This document shows, in pieces, positions 4,257 through 5,019 of a DNA stretch of 5,019 nt. This stretch comes from Ramlibacter sp. (lineage in GTDB: Bacteria; Pseudomonadota; Gammaproteobacteria; Burkholderiales; Burkholderiaceae_C). Each line of letters opens with the position of its first letter. Positions within the stretch are counted from its first letter, which is position 1. The notes under the pieces are model-generated. The model worked only from the letters and a program-made list of their open reading frames with translations. It made no database searches and had not been told where the DNA came from. A program made the translations under genes and the position numbers. Location of the stretch: positions 1 through 5,019 of the forward strand of contig JAJNBO010000235.1 of assembly GCA_021156245.1 (NCBI GenBank). The letters are read 5' to 3'.

Positions 4257-5019
4257 ATGAAGAGAATCAGCACCCAGGCCGTGGCACTGGCCATCGCGTT
4301 CGGAGCCACGATCGCTGCATCGCCCGCGTGGGCCGGCAAGACGCTGGACGGCATCAAGTCGCGCGGCCAGGTGGTCTGCGGCGTGCATACCGGGCTGGCC
4401 GGGTTCTCCGCGGCCGACTCCGCCGGCAAGTGGTCCGGGCTCGACGTGGACGTGTGCCGCGCGGTCGCCGCCGCGGTGCTGAGCGATCCCGAGAAGGTGA
4501 AGTACGTGCCGCTGACGGCGCAACAGCGCTTCACCGCACTGCAATCCGGCGAGATCGACCTGCTGTCCCGCAACACCACGCTCACCCTCACGCGCGACGC
4601 GTCGCTCGGCCTGCTGGGCACCGTGGTCACCTACTACGACGGCCAGGGCTTCATCGTCACCAAGAAGAGCAACATCAAGAGCCCCAAGCAGTTCAAGAAC
4701 CAGACGATCTGCGTGCAGTCGGGCACCACGACCGAGAAGAACCTGACCGACTACTCCAAGGCCAACAACCTGAACATCAAGACCGTGGTGTTCGAGAAGG
4801 AAGAGGCCGCCACCGCCGCCTACTTCGCCGGCCGCTGCGTCTCGTATACCACCGACGCCTCGGGCCTCGCCTCCATCCGCAACAAGGTGGCCACCAACCC
4901 GGCCGACCACGTGATCCTGTCGGACCTGGTGTCCAAGGAGCCGCTGGGCCCGATGGTCCGCCGTGGTGACGACGAGTGGCTGGCCATCGTGAAGTGGGTC
5001 ATCTACGGGCTGGTCGAAG
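4257..5019 (+). CDS. aapJ: Polar amino-acid ABC transporter substrate-binding protein, AapJ-like (3' end cut)
   Basis: The visible part has 254 codons, and the family is usually about 340, so roughly the last quarter lies beyond the window. The start has AGGAGA 6 nt upstream. A Sec signal peptide is clear: MKR, a hydrophobic core, then SPAWA with cleavage expected after Ala26. The mature protein shows the AapJ/BztA/YhdW pattern: CGVHTGLAGFS at 41-51, GLDVDVCRAVAAAV at 61-74, LTAQQRFTALQSGEIDLLSRNTT at about 86-108, TYYDGQGF at 125-132, CVQSGTTTE at 152-160, YTTDASGLASIR at 197-208 and KEPLGPMVRRGDDEW at 227-241. Arg113 and Asp200 are candidate ligands for the amino-acid carboxylate and amino groups (inference). 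Cys41, 67, 152 and 194 could form two periplasmic disulfides. It should capture L-amino acids for an ABC importer whose permease and ATPase genes would be expected downstream. Confidence 0.9.
   Translation, partial: MKRISTQAVALAIAFGATIAASPAWAGKTLDGIKSRGQVVCGVHTGLAGFSAADSAGKWSGLDVDVCRAVAAAVLSDPEKVKYVPLTAQQRFTALQSGEIDLLSRNTTLTLTRDASLGLLGTVVTYYDGQGFIVTKKSNIKSPKQFKNQTICVQSGTTTEKNLTDYSKANNLNIKTVVFEKEEAATAAYFAGRCVSYTTDASGLASIRNKVATNPADHVILSDLVSKEPLGPMVRRGDDEWLAIVKWVIYGLVE

Noticed and set aside
4215..4969. Reading frames on both strands overlapping the amino-acid-binding protein (4215-4910 minus, 4328-4969 plus)
   Set aside because: The true frame starts at 4257 with a signal peptide and AapJ-like motifs and runs off the window. 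The others are His/Arg/Gly-rich shadows without domains.

Overview
The window is a GC-rich stretch of a bacterial chromosome. The protein families, the GC-biased third codon positions and the AapJ-type amino-acid binding protein suggest a betaproteobacterium of the order Burkholderiales, possibly Comamonadaceae. That placement is inference from sequence style; no rRNA or other marker gene is present. No tRNA, CRISPR array, insertion sequence or phage gene was seen.

Layout. (1) Positions 1-134 hold the 3' end, or nearly all, of a small unrecognised + strand gene. (2) Positions 135-335 contain no protein gene. They hold several inverted repeats, a UUCG-capped hairpin and a strong intrinsic terminator on the + strand, so they could be a long 3' UTR or a small RNA. 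(3) Positions 336-1384 are a minus-strand pair: a MerR-family regulator followed 5 nt later by a YdeI/OmpD-associated (OmdA) family protein. (4) Positions 1385-1464 are a divergent control region. It carries a textbook MerR-type promoter (TTGACC, 19-bp spacer, TATCCT) with a perfect 16-bp palindrome closely resembling the SoxR box. It faces (5) a + strand cupin/cysteine-dioxygenase-like gene at 1465-1983. (6) Positions 1980-4145 are a compact minus-strand operon: a RibD/dihydrofolate-reductase-like protein, a glutathione S-transferase, and an unrecognised protein built from two gap-free halves. Its last stop codon overlaps the cupin stop codon tail to tail in a shared CTAG. (7) Positions 4146-4256 are a divergent intergenic region. 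(8) Positions 4257-5019 are the start of an AapJ-like periplasmic amino-acid-binding protein, cut by the window end.

How the parts may work together. The MerR regulator most likely binds the palindrome and controls both its own two-gene operon and the cupin gene, in the geometry of soxR/soxS. It lacks the four-cysteine cluster of SoxR and has only Cys106 and Cys114, so its signal is probably not [2Fe-2S] redox state. The GST/RibD-like operon may be a detoxification or reduction unit, but its substrate cannot be read from the sequence. The binding protein probably begins a polar amino-acid ABC transporter operon that continues past the window.

Most of the window is ordinary accessory metabolism. 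The points most worth a second look are the SoxR-like box paired with a non-SoxR regulator, the internally duplicated unknown protein, and the structured RNA-like region before the terminator.
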